Source of the DNA: Bacteroidota bacterium | GTDB taxonomy: Bacteria > Bacteroidota > Bacteroidia > Cytophagales > Cyclobacteriaceae | DNA: 54,541 nucleotides | NCBI GenBank assembly: GCA_024280115.1 | Contig: JAJRQT010000147.1 | Span: 1 to 54,541, forward strand | Direction: 5' to 3' | Part shown: one piece after another, positions 53,302-54,541 of the stretch | Numbering within the stretch: the first letter of the stretch is position 1 | How the letters are laid out: each line of letters opens with the position of its first letter | The notes under the pieces: generated by a model | The model's input: only the letters and a program-made list of their open reading frames with translations | Told to the model about the DNA's origin: nothing | The model's database searches: none | Made by a program: the position numbers and the translations under genes

Positions 53302-53922
53302 ATGAATCTTAAAGTAAAATTACTAATTATTTTAATGTTGCCTGTATCATTTTTATTTGGTCAAAATAAATCATCAATAGATTCTTTGTCATCTCATACG
53401 GAAAGCCAAATTAAGCACAGGCATACATTAGGAGCTTCTTTTTTTATGCTAGGGAATTTTCTTTCTGACTCTCCCGACTATTATTTATTTACTTATGGAT
53501 ATCGACTCACTAAAAAAGGTAGAATTTTTGTAGAGTTTAATACGTGGAAATATTCTGAGCCTTTAGGAACGTATGGAAAATCAGAGGAACTTTATCCAGG
53601 TTATGTCAGAGCTTTTGGTGTTGGAGTAGGATATCAACGCTTTCATTGGAAGGGGTTATTTACTACTATACAAGCAACTCCTTTTATTAAGCAATATTAC
53701 AATACAAATAACGATAAAATTCAAAAGGGTTTTCAATTATATTTTCAACTAATAGTAGGTTACCGCTTTGAATTTTTCAAGAAACGTTGGTATGTGGAAC
53801 CTGCATATGCACTCAAATACTGGCCTGTTGATACAAATTATCCAATAGAATTTGCAGAAATTGAAAAGGGAACTCCTAAATATATATTTGAACCTAGCCT
53901 GAATTTCGGTTTTAAGTTCTAA
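53302..53922 (+). CDS. Exported hypothetical beta-rich protein
   Basis: A 206-residue protein with a signal peptide (about 1-20, MNLKVKLLIILMLPVSFLFGQ). The mature part is rich in aromatic residues in alternating patterns (YYLFTYGYRL, QLYFQLIVGYRFEFFKKRWYVEP) and ends FEPSLNFGFKF, with a terminal Phe. This suggests a small outer-membrane beta-barrel. I cannot name a family. Its stop overlaps the stop of the convergent Crp/Fnr gene by four bases. Confidence 0.8.
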   Translation: MNLKVKLLIILMLPVSFLFGQNKSSIDSLSSHTESQIKHRHTLGASFFMLGNFLSDSPDYYLFTYGYRLTKKGRIFVEFNTWKYSEPLGTYGKSEELYPGYVRAFGVGVGYQRFHWKGLFTTIQATPFIKQYYNTNNDKIQKGFQLYFQLIVGYRFEFFKKRWYVEPAYALKYWPVDTNYPIEFAEIEKGTPKYIFEPSLNFGFKF

Positions 53923-54497
53923 TCATTAATTGAAATCCTTTTACGTATTCGACTAAGTGTTTCTGGTTTTACCCCAAGGTAACTTGCTAATTGATATTGA
54001 GGTACTCTATTTATTAGGTTTGGTCTTTCTTTTAATAAATTTAAGTAACGTTCTTTTGGAGTTGAATTTGTAAAAGCCGATAAATCCTCTTGGCTTGCTC
54101 CAAGCATTTTTTCCATTTCTACACGACATACTTCTCCAAATCGGGGGAATTTTTTATATAGAGCGGTTTCTTTTTCGGAATTAAGAATTGCTACTATACC
54201 ATCTTCTGTTAAAGTAAAATAATATTTAGAAGGGCTGTTATTTGCCATACTATCAAAATTAATGGCAGATTGAAATTCCGTAAAAAACCCTGTGGTTTTT
54301 TCTTCACCACCTTCAATTGAATACTTTCTAACACAGCCTTTTATTACTAAGAAAGCATCTTTAGCAACTTGACCTTCTTTTAATAAATCCGTTCCTTTTT
54401 TAAATGTTTTAATAGGAAAAGCTTCTAGAATTCCTTGTTTTTCCTCATTATTCAAGTCAATAAAATTTGACATCATTTCCACTAAAGTATTTTCCAT
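53919..54497 (-). CDS. Crp/Fnr family transcriptional regulator
   Basis: A 192-residue regulator with a cyclic-nucleotide-binding-type barrel (about 15-125) and a C-terminal helix-turn-helix (about 150-188: QYQLASYLGVKPETLSRIRKRI). The short chain and the YLGVKPETLSRIR recognition helix are typical of the numerous Bacteroidota Crp-like proteins that lack the residues for cAMP binding. The ligand is unknown. It has no Cys cluster like that of the regulator at 27.5-28.2 kb. Its ATG lies 44 bases from the window end, so its neighbour upstream is not visible. Confidence 0.92.
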   Translation of the reverse strand: MENTLVEMMSNFIDLNNEEKQGILEAFPIKTFKKGTDLLKEGQVAKDAFLVIKGCVRKYSIEGGEEKTTGFFTEFQSAINFDSMANNSPSKYYFTLTEDGIVAILNSEKETALYKKFPRFGEVCRVEMEKMLGASQEDLSAFTNSTPKERYLNLLKERPNLINRVPQYQLASYLGVKPETLSRIRKRISIND

Positions 54498-54541
54498 TAA
54501 TTACTAATATTTTTATTTTTTATGTTTATCTCCTGAATTCA

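Overview
The window reads as chromosomal DNA of an AT-rich member of the Bacteroidota, most likely a free-living or marine member of the Cytophagales. The pointers are a SusC/SusD pair under an ECF sigma/FecR anti-sigma couple, a GlnN-type (class III) glutamine synthetase, DUF4468, DUF2490 and DUF1684 proteins, the pheT - small coiled-coil - zapA - rny order, and several promoters of the Bacteroidota form (-33 TTTG, -7 TAnnTTTG) instead of E. coli-like boxes. Ribosome binding sites are weak throughout, as is usual for the phylum. I see no tRNA, rRNA, insertion sequence or CRISPR array. The genus is my inference only.

Layout. 0.7-5.4 kb: a plus-strand cluster of a ThDP acetolactate-synthase-like enzyme, an aldehyde dehydrogenase and a membrane-anchored, FMN/iron-sulfur glutamate-synthase-domain protein. 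5.6-18.4 kb: a carbon and nitrogen assimilation neighbourhood. It holds a SulP anion (probably bicarbonate) transporter, beta carbonic anhydrase and a DUF2490 protein; a TetR regulator with a clear palindromic operator; PEP carboxylase (which consumes bicarbonate); type III glutamine synthetase; a beta-barrel porin; and an Amt ammonium transporter. 18.4-20.0 kb is a gene-poor AT-rich gap with palindromic repeats. 20.0-28.2 kb holds housekeeping genes: a SpmA/SpmB-like fusion, Tex, a TlpA-like thioredoxin, glycerate kinase, ribosomal protein S20, RadC and a Crp/Fnr regulator.

28.35-34.13 kb is the most interesting part. Divergent from the Crp/Fnr regulator, a tight plus-strand cluster encodes an octaheme cytochrome c of the tetrathionate-reductase family with a membrane anchor at each end, a four-histidine cytochrome b, two rhodanese-domain lipoproteins (one with Asp where the catalytic Cys should be, one with two intact active-site loops), an OprO/P-like porin and an exported tandem-rhodanese sulfurtransferase. 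Together these look like a complete envelope route for respiratory sulfur-compound chemistry: porin entry, persulfide handling by rhodaneses, and electron flow from quinol through cytochrome b to the octaheme enzyme, or the reverse. The substrate and direction cannot be read from sequence.

34.4-39.9 kb: a DUF1684 protein, then pheT, a small coiled-coil protein, zapA and rny. 40.1-51.6 kb, all minus strand: a sodium/solute symporter, then a small polysaccharide-utilisation-type locus (ECF sigma, FecR anti-sigma, SusC with STN domain, SusD-like lipoprotein, Ig-like lipoprotein, and beyond a terminator a GH5 hydrolase resembling endoglycoceramidases). 51.6-54.5 kb: a repeat-rich gap with a possible gene remnant, a GNAT acetyltransferase, an exported beta-barrel-like protein and a second Crp/Fnr regulator. 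Several intergenic spaces carry 80-140-base imperfect palindromes of unrecognised family.
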